From: VRUE01 sp963705635
GTDB taxonomy: Bacteria > Actinomycetota > Thermoleophilia > Solirubrobacterales > 70-9
Assembly: GCA_963705635.1 (NCBI GenBank)
Contig: CAVPKH010000002.1
Coordinates: forward strand, 1 to 64,000
Length of the DNA: 64,000 nucleotides
Reading direction: 5' to 3'
The translations under genes were made by a program, and so were the position numbers. Under the pieces are notes generated by a model that saw nothing but the letters and a program-made list of their open reading frames with translations, ran no database searches and had not been told where the DNA came from. This document shows positions 9,484 to 17,629 of the stretch, one piece after another; position 1 is the stretch's first letter; each line of letters begins with the position of its first letter.

Positions 9484-10438
9484 CAGCCTGCCTGCTGAGC
9501 AGCTCCGAGGCGGCGCTCGCCGGGTCGAGCTCGCGCCTGACGACCCGCTCCAGCAGCGCCGCCGTCTCGGGATCGTCGGCCGCGGTCGCCTCCATTCGCC
9601 GGCGCATCCGCGAGGCGGCGATCCCCAGCACCTCGTTGCGCAGGTTGCGGGCGCGGCGCTGCTCGAGCGTGCCCTCGGACTCGATGTGGACGCGGTGCTC
9701 CTTGATCGCCTCCGCCAGCTCGGCGACGCCCTCGCCACGGGCCGCCTCGGTGCGCAGGATCGGCACCTTCCAGCCTTCGGGATCGTGCGAGAGCGCCAGC
9801 ACCCCACGCACCTCGCGGATCATCGTGTCGGTCATCGGGTGGTCGGCCTTGTTGACGACGATCACATCGGGGATCTCCATCACGCCGGCCTTGAGCGCCT
9901 GGATCGAGTCGCCCGAGCCGGGCATCAGGGCCAACACGATCGTGTCGGCGTGGTCGACGATGTCGATCTCAGCCTGGCCGACGCCGACGGTCTCGATCAG
10001 CACGTCGTCCTTGCCGGCGGCGTCCATCGCCAGCGCCACCTGCAGCGCCGCCTCGGAGAGGCCGCCGAGCGCGCCGCGCGAGGCCATCGAGCGAATGAAG
10101 ACGCCGGGGTCGAGGAAGTGATCGGAGAGGCGGATGCGATCGCCGAGCAGGGCGCCGTGGGTAAAGGGGCTGGAAGGGTCGATCGAGAGCACGGCAACCT
10201 GGCGCTCGGACTTGCGCAGCTCGGCCGTGAGGGCGCCGATCAGGGTGCTCTTGCCGACGCCGGGCGGCCCGGTGAAGCCGACGATCCGCGCCTTGCCGGT
10301 GCGCGGGTAGACCTCGCGCACCAGCTCCCAGCCAGCCGGGTCGTCGGACTCGATCAGCGTGATCGCCCGGGCCAGGGCGCGCTTGTCTCCAGCGATCAGC
10401 CGCTCGGCGAGCGGCGCTGTCTTGGCGATGTCGGTCAC
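9476..10438 (-). CDS. meaB: MeaB/ArgK GTPase, methylmalonyl-CoA mutase chaperone
   Basis: G3E-family GTPase that protects and reloads adenosylcobalamin-dependent methylmalonyl-CoA mutase. The P-loop GPPGVGKS is at residues 57-64, the switch/metal segment VLSIDPSSPFTHGALLGDRIR follows, and the base-specificity motif is VVNKADHP. Length 320 is normal. The start is GTG. No mutase subunit is in the window, so the partner must be elsewhere. It overlaps the PRC-barrel gene by 8 bases. Confidence 0.93.
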   Translation of the reverse strand: MTDIAKTAPLAERLIAGDKRALARAITLIESDDPAGWELVREVYPRTGKARIVGFTGPPGVGKSTLIGALTAELRKSERQVAVLSIDPSSPFTHGALLGDRIRLSDHFLDPGVFIRSMASRGALGGLSEAALQVALAMDAAGKDDVLIETVGVGQAEIDIVDHADTIVLALMPGSGDSIQALKAGVMEIPDVIVVNKADHPMTDTMIREVRGVLALSHDPEGWKVPILRTEAARGEGVAELAEAIKEHRVHIESEGTLEQRRARNLRNEVLGIAASRMRRRMEATAADDPETAALLERVVRRELDPASAASELLSRQADD

Positions 10439-10467
10439 GGCTCGGTGAGTCTAGAGTCCCCGCCGCC

Positions 10468-11127
10468 GTGATTCGCCTGATCCGCTTCTTCGCCCACAAC
10501 GGGATGCTCAACCGGCAATACGGCCGGCTGCTGGGCCGCTACCTGCGGCGCCGCTTCCTCACCCAGGCGGGCCGGCGCTGGCACACCAATGGGCTGCTCT
10601 TCCTCGGGCGGGGGCTCGAACTGGAGATCGGCCGCAAGGGCACGATCGACTTCGGCCGCTTCGTCTGGATCGGCGACGGGACCAAGATCCGCTGCCACGA
10701 GGGGCGGGTCGAGATCGGCCAGAAGACGGTGATGGGACAGGAGTGCACGATCTCCGCCTACCAGCGGGTGCGCATCGGCGAGCAGTGCGTGATCGCCGAC
10801 CGGGCGATGTTCATCGACTTCGACCACGGCGTGGTCGAAGTCGAGCGGCCGATCCGGGTGCAGGGCATCTACAAGCGCGACGTCGTCGTCGGCTCGAACG
10901 TCTGGATCGGCTATGGCGCCTGCATCCTGCGCGGCGTCAGCGTCGGCGACAACGCGATCATCGGCACCAACTCGGTCGTGACCAAGGACGTTCCGGCAAA
11001 CGCGATCGTCGCCGGCATCCCGGCGCGGGTGATCAGGATGAGGGAGGCGCCGGAGCAGCTGCGCTGGCCCGACCCGGTCGAGCCCGACCCCGCGGCCTGG
11101 ACGACCCTGCAGCCGCCCGGGGGCTAA
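10468..11127 (+). CDS. Left-handed beta-helix acyltransferase (hexapeptide repeat)
   Basis: 219-residue transferase of the LbetaH superfamily. Hexapeptide turns run through the middle (IDFGRFVWIGDGTKIRC, VEIGQKTVMGQECTIS, VRIGEQCVIADRAMFI). The end carries the coenzyme-binding motif VGDNAIIGTNSVVTKDVPANAIVAGIPARVI, typical of sugar O-acetyltransferases. Start is GTG, about 30 bases from the divergent meaB. Likely an acetyltransferase acting on a surface or storage glycan; glycan genes follow at 12-15 kb. Acceptor unknown. Confidence 0.88.
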   Translation: MIRLIRFFAHNGMLNRQYGRLLGRYLRRRFLTQAGRRWHTNGLLFLGRGLELEIGRKGTIDFGRFVWIGDGTKIRCHEGRVEIGQKTVMGQECTISAYQRVRIGEQCVIADRAMFIDFDHGVVEVERPIRVQGIYKRDVVVGSNVWIGYGACILRGVSVGDNAIIGTNSVVTKDVPANAIVAGIPARVIRMREAPEQLRWPDPVEPDPAAWTTLQPPGG

Positions 11128-11188
11128 GAGGGACCAGCGAAGCCCCGCACGCCTCCGGCGGCAGCGGACGCCGCGCCACCGGAGGCGA

Positions 11189-11581
11189 CTACCTTCGCGC
11201 GCTGCGCAGAGCCCAGGAGAGGCCGGCGACGGCGAGGGCGTTCCCGCTGGCCCCTCCCAGGTGAACGAAGCGTGGCTTGCTGCGCAGGGTGCTCACGTGG
11301 TTCAGGCCCAGGACAACGGAGAGAACGCGCAGGCTGTGGGCGAGCGTGATCGCCGCCGGCTCATTCGGCTCGAGGATGGCGCGCAGAAGGGCAGAGGACA
11401 GGCCCACGTTCCAGAGCGCGATCTCGCGTTGCCAGCCCGCGGAATGTCGCCAAGTCGAATGCCGGGCTGCCGTTTGGGATGCGAAGCCCTGCGCGAGGCC
11501 CGCACTTACGCTGAATGCCAGCCAGCCCAACAGGCCCGGCCGAATCCTGCGGAGGAGCTGATCGCGCTCACTCGGTTCCAT
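11189..11581 (-). CDS. Small membrane protein, DUF6790-like
   Basis: 130 residues with three or four hydrophobic stretches (GLLGWLAFSVSAGLAQG, IALWNVGLSSALLRAIL, SLRVLSVVLGLNHV, GNALAVAGLSWAL). The segment GWQREIALWNVGL resembles actinobacterial and fungal small membrane proteins of the DUF6790 type. It is convergent with the acyltransferase gene. Codon use is weaker than in its neighbours, so support is moderate. Function unknown. Confidence 0.6.
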   Translation of the reverse strand: MEPSERDQLLRRIRPGLLGWLAFSVSAGLAQGFASQTAARHSTWRHSAGWQREIALWNVGLSSALLRAILEPNEPAAITLAHSLRVLSVVLGLNHVSTLRSKPRFVHLGGASGNALAVAGLSWALRSARR

Positions 11582-11830
11582 CGCGAGGGTGATCTTACAA
11601 GCCTGAATCGTCCGCCAGCCCGGCGCGGGCCTCAGCGGCGCGGCGCTCGTTCGGCCTTCGCGCTCGGCCTGGCAAAGGGGGGACGGATCCGCCCGCGCCC
11701 GGGGGCGCGTCGCCGCGGATGAAACTTACGCTCTGACAGCTGGTAGGTTTCACCGTGAGCGCTTCCGGCGGTGTGGCCTACGGCGGTGCAGCCACCTTTG
11801 CAACGGCTGCGAACCGACTCCTGAGGAACA
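11582..11830. promoter_or_regulatory. Leader region of XRE regulator with inverted repeat
   Basis: No gene. TGAAACTTAC (11720-11729) and GTAGGTTTCA (11743-11752) form an inverted repeat at 9 of 10 positions, about 80 bases before the XRE start, and could be its operator. Upstream, 11690-11715 is very GC-rich and self-complementary. Confidence 0.45.
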
Positions 11831-12121
11831 ATGCCGCCCGTGGACATCGCCACCCGTTTCGGAGAAAACCTGAGCCGCTGTCGCAAGCGAGCCGACCTCT
11901 CCCAGGAGGAGCTCAGCGTCCGCGCCTCGCTTCACCGCACTGAGATCAGCCAGCTGGAGCGCGGCCTGCGGGTCGCCCGCGTCGACACCCTGATCAAGCT
12001 GGCGAGGTCGCTCGAAGTCTCCGCCGACGACCTGCTCGCCGGCATGGGCTGGGATCCGGGCGGCACCAAGATCGGCAAGTTCAAACCGGAGGACGCCGGC
12101 AAGAAGGCGCCGAGGGCTTAG
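11831..12121 (+). CDS. XRE-family helix-turn-helix regulator
   Basis: 96-residue Cro/C1-type DNA-binding protein. The HTH runs from about residue 10 to 64: FGENLSRCRKRADLSQEELSVRASLHRTEISQLERGLRVARVDTLIKLARSLEV. The short Lys-rich tail (GTKIGKFKPEDAGKKAPRA) has no sensing domain. The ATG at 11831 fits the family start. Single-domain XRE proteins like this usually control a neighbouring gene or act as antitoxin-like repressors. No toxin partner is visible: the next gene ends convergently, overlapping it by 4 bases. Confidence 0.88.
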   Translation: MPPVDIATRFGENLSRCRKRADLSQEELSVRASLHRTEISQLERGLRVARVDTLIKLARSLEVSADDLLAGMGWDPGGTKIGKFKPEDAGKKAPRA

Positions 12122-13311
12122 GCCGGACTGGTCTCGCCGACGAGATCGGCGTAGACGGCCGCGGTCCGCTCCGCCACGTCGCCCCAGTCGAAGCGGCGCA
12201 GGTGCTCGTAGGCTTCGGCGACGAGGCTGCGGCCGAGCTCGTCATCGGAGAGGACCCGAATCGCGACCTCGGCCAGCGCTTCGGGATCGTGGGCGCGGAA
12301 GCGCAAGCCGGCCTCCTCGTGGGGGACGACCTCGCGCAGGCCGCCGGTGTCGGCGACGATGCAGGGGCAGCCGGAGGCCATCGCCTCCAGCGCGACGAGG
12401 CCGAAGGGCTCGTAGATCGAGGGCACCACGGTCAGGTCGGCGATCCGGTAGAGCGAGTGCAGGACGTCGTCACCGATCCAGCCGAGAAAAGTGCCGTGCT
12501 CCATCAGGCCCAGCTCCTCGGCCTGCTTGTGCAGCTCGGCCTCGTGGGTGCCGGAGCCGGCGATCAGGAAGCGGGTCCCCGGCACCTCCTCGATCAGCCG
12601 CGGCATCGCCTCGAGGGCGAGCTGGAAGCCCTTCTCGTAGACGAGCCTGCCGATCAGCAGGACCAGCTTCTCGTCGGGATCGGCGAACTCGGAGCGCAGC
12701 CGGGTGAGCTCGTCGGGGTCCTGCGGCTGCAGGTCGTCGGGGTCGATGCCGTTGGGGATCACCGATACGCGCCCCTCCTCGACCCCGAAGATGTCGACGA
12801 TCTGCTCGCGCATGTAGTGGGAGCAGGCGATCACCCGGTCCGAGCGGTTGGTGATCCAGCGCTCGACCCCGTGGATGTAGGTCTGCGGGTGCTTGTCGAC
12901 CCAGCCTTGGTGGCGCCCGTGCTCGGTGGCGTGGATCGTCGTCACCAGCGGCGCGCCGAAGCGCTTGGCGAGGTGGTCGCAGGCGTTGGCGACGAGCCAG
13001 TCGTGGCCATGGACGAGGTCGAAGCTGTAGCGGTCCCCCAGCTCGACCCCGGCGGCGAGCATGTCCGAGTTCATCCGCTCGACCCAGGCGACGAACTCGC
13101 CCAGGTCGGTGGGGCGCTTGGGCTCGCGGATGCGGTGGATGAAGACGCCCCCGCGCTGCTCCTCGGCCGGCGACTCCTCCCCGCCGCGGGTCAGCACGTG
13201 GACCTCGACGTCGCGCTCGACCAGCGCCTCGGAGAGCTTGCGCACGTGCCTGGCCAGCCCGCCCTCGATCAGCGGCGGGTACTCCCAGGAGAGAATGAGC
13301 ACGCGAGTCAC
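12118..13311 (-). CDS. GT4-family glycosyltransferase (glycogen synthase-like)
   Basis: 397-residue GT-B enzyme. The N-terminal domain starts LILSWEYPPLIEGGLARHVRKLSEAL, the donor-side pattern of actinobacterial GT4 alpha-glucan synthases. The C-terminal nucleotide-sugar site is EPFGLVALEAMASGCPCIVADTGGLREVV. It overlaps the upstream GH57 gene by 4 bases, so the two are coupled. The pair GT4 plus GH57 is a common cassette for making branched alpha-glucan such as glycogen or methylglucose-type polymers. Donor sugar (ADP- or UDP-glucose) is not decided by sequence. Confidence 0.9.
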   Translation of the reverse strand: MTRVLILSWEYPPLIEGGLARHVRKLSEALVERDVEVHVLTRGGEESPAEEQRGGVFIHRIREPKRPTDLGEFVAWVERMNSDMLAAGVELGDRYSFDLVHGHDWLVANACDHLAKRFGAPLVTTIHATEHGRHQGWVDKHPQTYIHGVERWITNRSDRVIACSHYMREQIVDIFGVEEGRVSVIPNGIDPDDLQPQDPDELTRLRSEFADPDEKLVLLIGRLVYEKGFQLALEAMPRLIEEVPGTRFLIAGSGTHEAELHKQAEELGLMEHGTFLGWIGDDVLHSLYRIADLTVVPSIYEPFGLVALEAMASGCPCIVADTGGLREVVPHEEAGLRFRAHDPEALAEVAIRVLSDDELGRSLVAEAYEHLRRFDWGDVAERTAAVYADLVGETSPA

Positions 13312-14726
13312 GGCTGCAGCAGCGGCGAGAGGCTCAGGTCAGGGGCAAGTGCGCGGAGATGCGAGTCGGCGATGGTCGGGGAGTCTATGGCCTCCAGGGC
13401 CGCTTCGGAATGGGAAATCGCTCGCTGGTAGGCGTAATCGCCCGCCTGGCCCCGTTTGTCGAGGAAGGCCCAGTCGCTCGCCTGTGCGGCCAGCAGCTCA
13501 CGCACCGCCCGCTTCGCCGCCTTCCCGCGCAGCCCAGCCGAGAAGGCGCGCAGCACTCGCAGCTCCAGCCGCCGCGCCCCCCAAGCGAGGTCGGCGACGG
13601 CGGGCGAGTCCCAGGTGCGCAGGTCCTTGTCCTCACCCCAGGTCGATGCCGAAAGCGAGCGCCCGACGGGCTCGTGCTCGGCCAGCGCTTCGGGGACCGT
13701 GAGCAGGCGCACGCCTGCCTCGGCGGCCCCCGCCACCACCTCGCCCAACCAGACCGCGCCCTCCGACCACCAGTGGCCGAGCAGCTCGGTATCGATCGCG
13801 AAGGTGAGCAGGCCGCGACGACCGCGCGATGCGCCGAACTCACGCAGGCGGGCGGCGACCGCGGCGAGGAACTCACCTGCCTGCCGCCGTGCCGCCGCCT
13901 CGGCCGCAGCAGGGTCATAGCCGCCGCCGCCCACCTTCCAGATCCGCACGCCGCGCAGCGACTCGCCGGCAAACTGGGCATGGGCCGGATCGGAGGGATA
14001 GCCGTCGAGCGACCAGAGCCATTGGATCGCCTCCCAGTCGATTGGCATCGCCGTGGGCCCGGCCTCGGTCGCCACTGGCGTCAGCGCCTCCAGCGGCTCG
14101 CGATGAGCGCTCTGGTCGACGCAGAACCAGCGCACTCCCTGCTCGGCCAGCCGCCACTCCAAGCCCGGAGCGTAGGCGCACTCGGGCAGCCAGAAGCCGC
14201 CGTCCCAGCCAAAGCGCCGGCGGTGCGAGCGGATGCCCGCGTCGAGCTGCAGGCGCAACCCCTCGCGGCTGGCCAGCAGCGGCAGCACCGCGTGCGTCGC
14301 CGCCGAGGCGGCAAGCGCGATCCGTCCCTCCCCGGCAGCCCGCTGAAAGGAGCGCAGCGGGTCACCTCCGTCTGCGTCGAGCAGCTCCAAGGCGTGGCGA
14401 TAGCGCGCCAGCTCGCCCTCGCAAGCATCGCGACATTCCGCCGCCACCTCGCCCGCCGCCACCTCGGCTTCAGCAGCCCCGATCCGCCAATCGACCAGGA
14501 ACCGCCGCAACCGCTCCCGCACGCCCTCGTCCTCGAGCTGGTCCGCCAGCACCGGAGTGACGGTCATCGTCAGCCGGTCCGCGACCTCCAGCACCGGCAG
14601 GTAGGAGCGGATGATCGCGTCGAACAGCCACTCCTCGCCGAACGGATAGGTCCCAAAGCCCTCCACATAGGGCATGTGCGAGTGCAGGACGATCGCCAGG
14701 TCGCCGACGGTCTGCTCAGGGGGCAT
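13308..14726 (-). CDS. GH57 alpha-glucan branching enzyme-like protein (DUF1957)
   Basis: Glycoside hydrolase family 57 protein, 472 residues. The first conserved motif is LHSHMPYV (residues 14-21). The predicted nucleophile Glu182 is in FWLPECAYAPG and the acid/base Asp312 in FAIDTELLGHWW, matching the spacing in archaeal and Thermus GH57 branching enzymes. The C-terminal helices carry a Trp-rich segment ending in SDWAFLDKRGQAGDYAYQRAISH, as in DUF1957. It overlaps both neighbours, the methyltransferase upstream (11 bases) and the GT4 gene downstream (4 bases), forming one transcription unit. Confidence 0.92.
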   Translation of the reverse strand: MPPEQTVGDLAIVLHSHMPYVEGFGTYPFGEEWLFDAIIRSYLPVLEVADRLTMTVTPVLADQLEDEGVRERLRRFLVDWRIGAAEAEVAAGEVAAECRDACEGELARYRHALELLDADGGDPLRSFQRAAGEGRIALAASAATHAVLPLLASREGLRLQLDAGIRSHRRRFGWDGGFWLPECAYAPGLEWRLAEQGVRWFCVDQSAHREPLEALTPVATEAGPTAMPIDWEAIQWLWSLDGYPSDPAHAQFAGESLRGVRIWKVGGGGYDPAAAEAAARRQAGEFLAAVAARLREFGASRGRRGLLTFAIDTELLGHWWSEGAVWLGEVVAGAAEAGVRLLTVPEALAEHEPVGRSLSASTWGEDKDLRTWDSPAVADLAWGARRLELRVLRAFSAGLRGKAAKRAVRELLAAQASDWAFLDKRGQAGDYAYQRAISHSEAALEAIDSPTIADSHLRALAPDLSLSPLLQP

Positions 14727-15480
14727 GACAGACGGCGAGGAAGTCCAGCGCCCTGTCGAGATCGCCCTCCTTCAGCTTGAAGTCGGAGGCGGCGATCGCG
14801 GGCGTGAAGCGGTCGTAGAACGGTTTGGTGAGGCGCAGCGCCTTGTGGGCGTGGTCCCAGCCCAGCTTGATCGCCAGCTCGTGGGCGCGCAGCTTGCGGG
14901 CGTGGAAGAGGCCGAGCATCTCGACCCGGGGGAAGTGCGCCTCGCAGAGCTGGCGGAACTCGGCGGCGCGGTACTCGCGCACGTGCCAGGGGTTGTCGGA
15001 CTTCTCCGCCCCCGGCGGCGCCAGCGTCAGCAGGTTTGGCGTCGAGACGAAGGCGACGCCGCCCGGCGCCAGCATCGATTTGAAGTGCTCGAGGATCGCG
15101 CCGGCGTCCTGCACGTGCTCGATCGTCTGCAGGAAGACGACCGCGTCGCAGGGCTCGGCGAAGCTTTCGACCAGGTCGCGCTCGAAGCGCAGGTTGGGGC
15201 GCACGTAGCGCAGCCGCGCGTGCTCGTGCGCCTCGGGGTTGGCGTCGACCCCGACCACGCTCGCCGCCGCGCCCGACAGCACGCCGGAGCCGTAGCCCTC
15301 GCCGCAGGCCATGTCGACCACGCGCATGCCGCCAACCCGCGAGGCGATCCACTCGTAGACGACCAGGTGGCGCTGGTACCAGTAGTTCTCCTCGGGCACG
15401 TCCGGCAGCGTGCGCTCGCCGGTCAGCGGCAGGGGCGGAACGCCGGGGGGCTGGTTGAGCTGGACGTATTCGCGAGCCAC
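14716..15480 (-). CDS. Class I SAM-dependent methyltransferase
   Basis: 254-residue methyltransferase. Motif I is VVDMACGEGYGSGVL, followed by VVGVDANPEAHEHAR. Post-motif region DAVVFLQTIEHVQDAGAILEHFKSML is typical of methyltransferase type 11 proteins acting on sugars, lipids or small molecules. Start GTG; it overlaps the GH57 gene by 11 bases, so it belongs to the glucan operon. It may methylate a sugar in the glucan, but that is inference from linkage. Confidence 0.87.
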   Translation of the reverse strand: MAREYVQLNQPPGVPPLPLTGERTLPDVPEENYWYQRHLVVYEWIASRVGGMRVVDMACGEGYGSGVLSGAAASVVGVDANPEAHEHARLRYVRPNLRFERDLVESFAEPCDAVVFLQTIEHVQDAGAILEHFKSMLAPGGVAFVSTPNLLTLAPPGAEKSDNPWHVREYRAAEFRQLCEAHFPRVEMLGLFHARKLRAHELAIKLGWDHAHKALRLTKPFYDRFTPAIAASDFKLKEGDLDRALDFLAVCHAP

Positions 15481-15546
15481 GGGCCGGGACGCTATTGGGG
15501 GGCTGCGCGCCGTGCATTGCGCCGTTGCGCTTAGAGTTCCGCGCCG

Positions 15547-16464
15547 ATGCCAGCCTCACCCACCGCCACCCCGGAGCACATCAAGGACGTCAACACCCGC
15601 TACCACGACGCGGCGGCGGACGAATACGACGCCAAGTGGGGCATCGACTTCGGCGATACCGGCCAGGAGCAGGTACGGCAGAAGCTGGTCAAGGCGCTGG
15701 GCGGGCGCGACGGGCAGAGCTTCGGCGCCGGGCTCGAGATCGGCTCGGGCACCGGCTACTTCTCGCTCAACCTGCTGCAGCTCGGCGCGATCCAGAGCCT
15801 GACCGCAACCGACATCTCGGCCGGAATGCTGAGCCGGCTGGCGGCCACCGCCAAGGGCCTGGGCGTCGAGGTCGACACGGTGCAGACGGAGGCCGAGGAG
15901 CTGCCCCTCGCCGACGAGAGCTTCGACATCGTCTTCGGCCACGCGGTCCTGCATCACATCCCGGACCTCGAGAAGGCCTTCGCCGAATTCCGCCGGGTGC
16001 TGCGGCCGGGGGGCGTCATCGCCTTCGCCGGCGAGCCCTCTCGCTATGGCGACCGGCTGGCCGCCCTGCCCAAGCAGGCCGGGCTGCTCGCCGCGCCGGT
16101 CTGGCGCCGCCTGGTCAAGGCGCAGCCGCGCGCCGTCGCCGAGGCCGAGCAGTCCGAGGGGCACAGCCTCGAGGGCGAGGTGGACGTGCACGCCTTCGCC
16201 CCCGCCGACCTGCGCCGCCTGCTGCGCGACTCCGGCTTCGAGGACCGCCACGTCGGCGGCGAGGAGCTGCTGGCCAACGCCTGGGGCTGGGGCCTGCGCA
16301 CGGTCGAGTCGAGCGCCGAGCCCGAATCGGTTTCCTGGGGCTGGCGCCGCTTCGCCTTCCGCAGCTACATCGCCCTGCAGAAGGTCGACACCCGCCTGCT
16401 CGAGCCCTACCTGCCGGCAGAGCTCTTCTACAACCTGCTCGTCTCCGCCCGCAAGCCCGCCTGA
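15547..16464 (+). CDS. Class I SAM-dependent methyltransferase
   Basis: 305-residue methyltransferase divergent from the glucan operon. Motif I is LEIGSGTGYFSLNLL and the acidic end of strand 2 is TATDISAGMLSRL. SFDIVFGHAVLHHIPDLEKAFAEFRRVLRPGG is the classic UbiE/methyltransferase-11 middle. The C-terminal 100 residues (FAPADLRRLLRDSGFEDRHVGGEELLAN and the aromatic tail) probably bind a lipid or large acceptor. Substrate unknown. The gap of 66 bases to the divergent methyltransferase must hold both promoters. Confidence 0.87.
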   Translation: MPASPTATPEHIKDVNTRYHDAAADEYDAKWGIDFGDTGQEQVRQKLVKALGGRDGQSFGAGLEIGSGTGYFSLNLLQLGAIQSLTATDISAGMLSRLAATAKGLGVEVDTVQTEAEELPLADESFDIVFGHAVLHHIPDLEKAFAEFRRVLRPGGVIAFAGEPSRYGDRLAALPKQAGLLAAPVWRRLVKAQPRAVAEAEQSEGHSLEGEVDVHAFAPADLRRLLRDSGFEDRHVGGEELLANAWGWGLRTVESSAEPESVSWGWRRFAFRSYIALQKVDTRLLEPYLPAELFYNLLVSARKPA

Positions 16465-16482
16465 CCCCCTTAGGGGCCCCGC

Positions 16483-17619
16483 TTACTTGCCGGGGCCGGG
16501 CCGCACGCGGTAGAGCTTGGTGCGGGATTCGAAGCCCTTGAGGCGGCGCTCGCCGGCAAACGAGTACTCGAACGCGTCCGGCGCCGCGTCCCTCGCCGCG
16601 CGATCGACGAGGACGCTGCCGGGCTTGGCGATGCCGGTGATCCGGCTCGCCAGGTTGACCGAGCTGCCGTAGTAGTCGCCGGTCTGGACCACGGCAGGGC
16701 CCCGGGCGATGCCGGCGCGCAGGCTGGGAAACGCCTCGCCCTCCTGCTCGGAGGCCTCGACCAGGCGCAGGGCGGCCTCGGTCATCGCCTCGGCCTCGGT
16801 CGAGACCAGCATCGCGGCGTCGCCGATCGTCTTCACCAGCCGCACCGGCGATTCGGCCACCGCCGTCGCCATCTCCTCCAGCCGGCCGGCGACGAGGCCG
16901 AGCTCTTCCGGCGCGATCTCATCGCCGAGCTTGGTGAACCCGACCAGGTCGGCAAAGCAAATCGAGACCTCCGTGGTCGCGCCCAGCTCCCCCGAGGCGA
17001 GGTCGGCGGCGCCGATCACGTCACGGCGGATCTGCTCGAGCAGGTGCGAGCGCTGCGCGTAGAGCAGGGTCGGCTCGAACAGCGGCAGCATGTGCTCGGC
17101 GGCGCCGGCGAAGCGCATCGCCAGGTCGCGCTCGGTGTCGCCCGGCTGCATCAGCGTGCGCACGATCAGCTCGCGGTTGGCTTCCGCCATCCGCGCCGCC
17201 CCCATCCCGATCGTCCGCGCGACCTGGATGATGCCGTCCTCGGGCAGGCCGGCATCGAGGAATGCCTTCACCCGCCGGGCCGCGTCGAGGTCGGCTTCGG
17301 TCAGGACCCGTTCGTCGGCATCGGGGTAGGGAATGCCGAGCGCCGCGCTGGCCCGCTGCAGCAGGCCGAGATCGGCGCCCGAGAGCTCGGCGATCTCGCC
17401 CCGGGTGTAGCGGGGGCCGTCGCCGGTGAGCCCGCGCTCAACCGGGAGCAGGGTGAGGCGCCCGCCCTCGACCGCCTGGCGAAGCTCATCGAGCGCCACG
17501 CCTTCGCCATCGAGGCGCTCGAGCAGCTCCAAGCGCGCCTGGCGGGCATCGTCGTCGAGGCCGTCGAGCAGCCCCTCCGCTTCGAAATCGACGCTGGCGC
17601 CCTCGGCCACGCCCGCCAT
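16483..17619 (-). CDS. Class III adenylate/guanylate cyclase with pH-type regulatory domain
   Basis: Soluble cyclase of 378 residues. The N-terminal 210 residues (YTRGEIAELSGADLGLL, LTEADLDAARRVKAFLDAGL) match the adenylate cyclase regulatory domain of mycobacterial Rv1264, which inhibits at neutral pH. The catalytic domain has metal Asp residues in ICFADLVGFT and VKTIGDAAML, and the transition-state Asn/Arg pair in SSVNLASRITG. The ATG at 17619 is preferred because upstream residues overlap the GGT gene, which ends 11 bases before. It makes a cyclic nucleotide; no effector protein is seen nearby. Confidence 0.9.
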   Translation of the reverse strand: MAGVAEGASVDFEAEGLLDGLDDDARQARLELLERLDGEGVALDELRQAVEGGRLTLLPVERGLTGDGPRYTRGEIAELSGADLGLLQRASAALGIPYPDADERVLTEADLDAARRVKAFLDAGLPEDGIIQVARTIGMGAARMAEANRELIVRTLMQPGDTERDLAMRFAGAAEHMLPLFEPTLLYAQRSHLLEQIRRDVIGAADLASGELGATTEVSICFADLVGFTKLGDEIAPEELGLVAGRLEEMATAVAESPVRLVKTIGDAAMLVSTEAEAMTEAALRLVEASEQEGEAFPSLRAGIARGPAVVQTGDYYGSSVNLASRITGIAKPGSVLVDRAARDAAPDAFEYSFAGERRLKGFESRTKLYRVRPGPGK

Positions 17620-17629
17620 TCTGTCGGAG

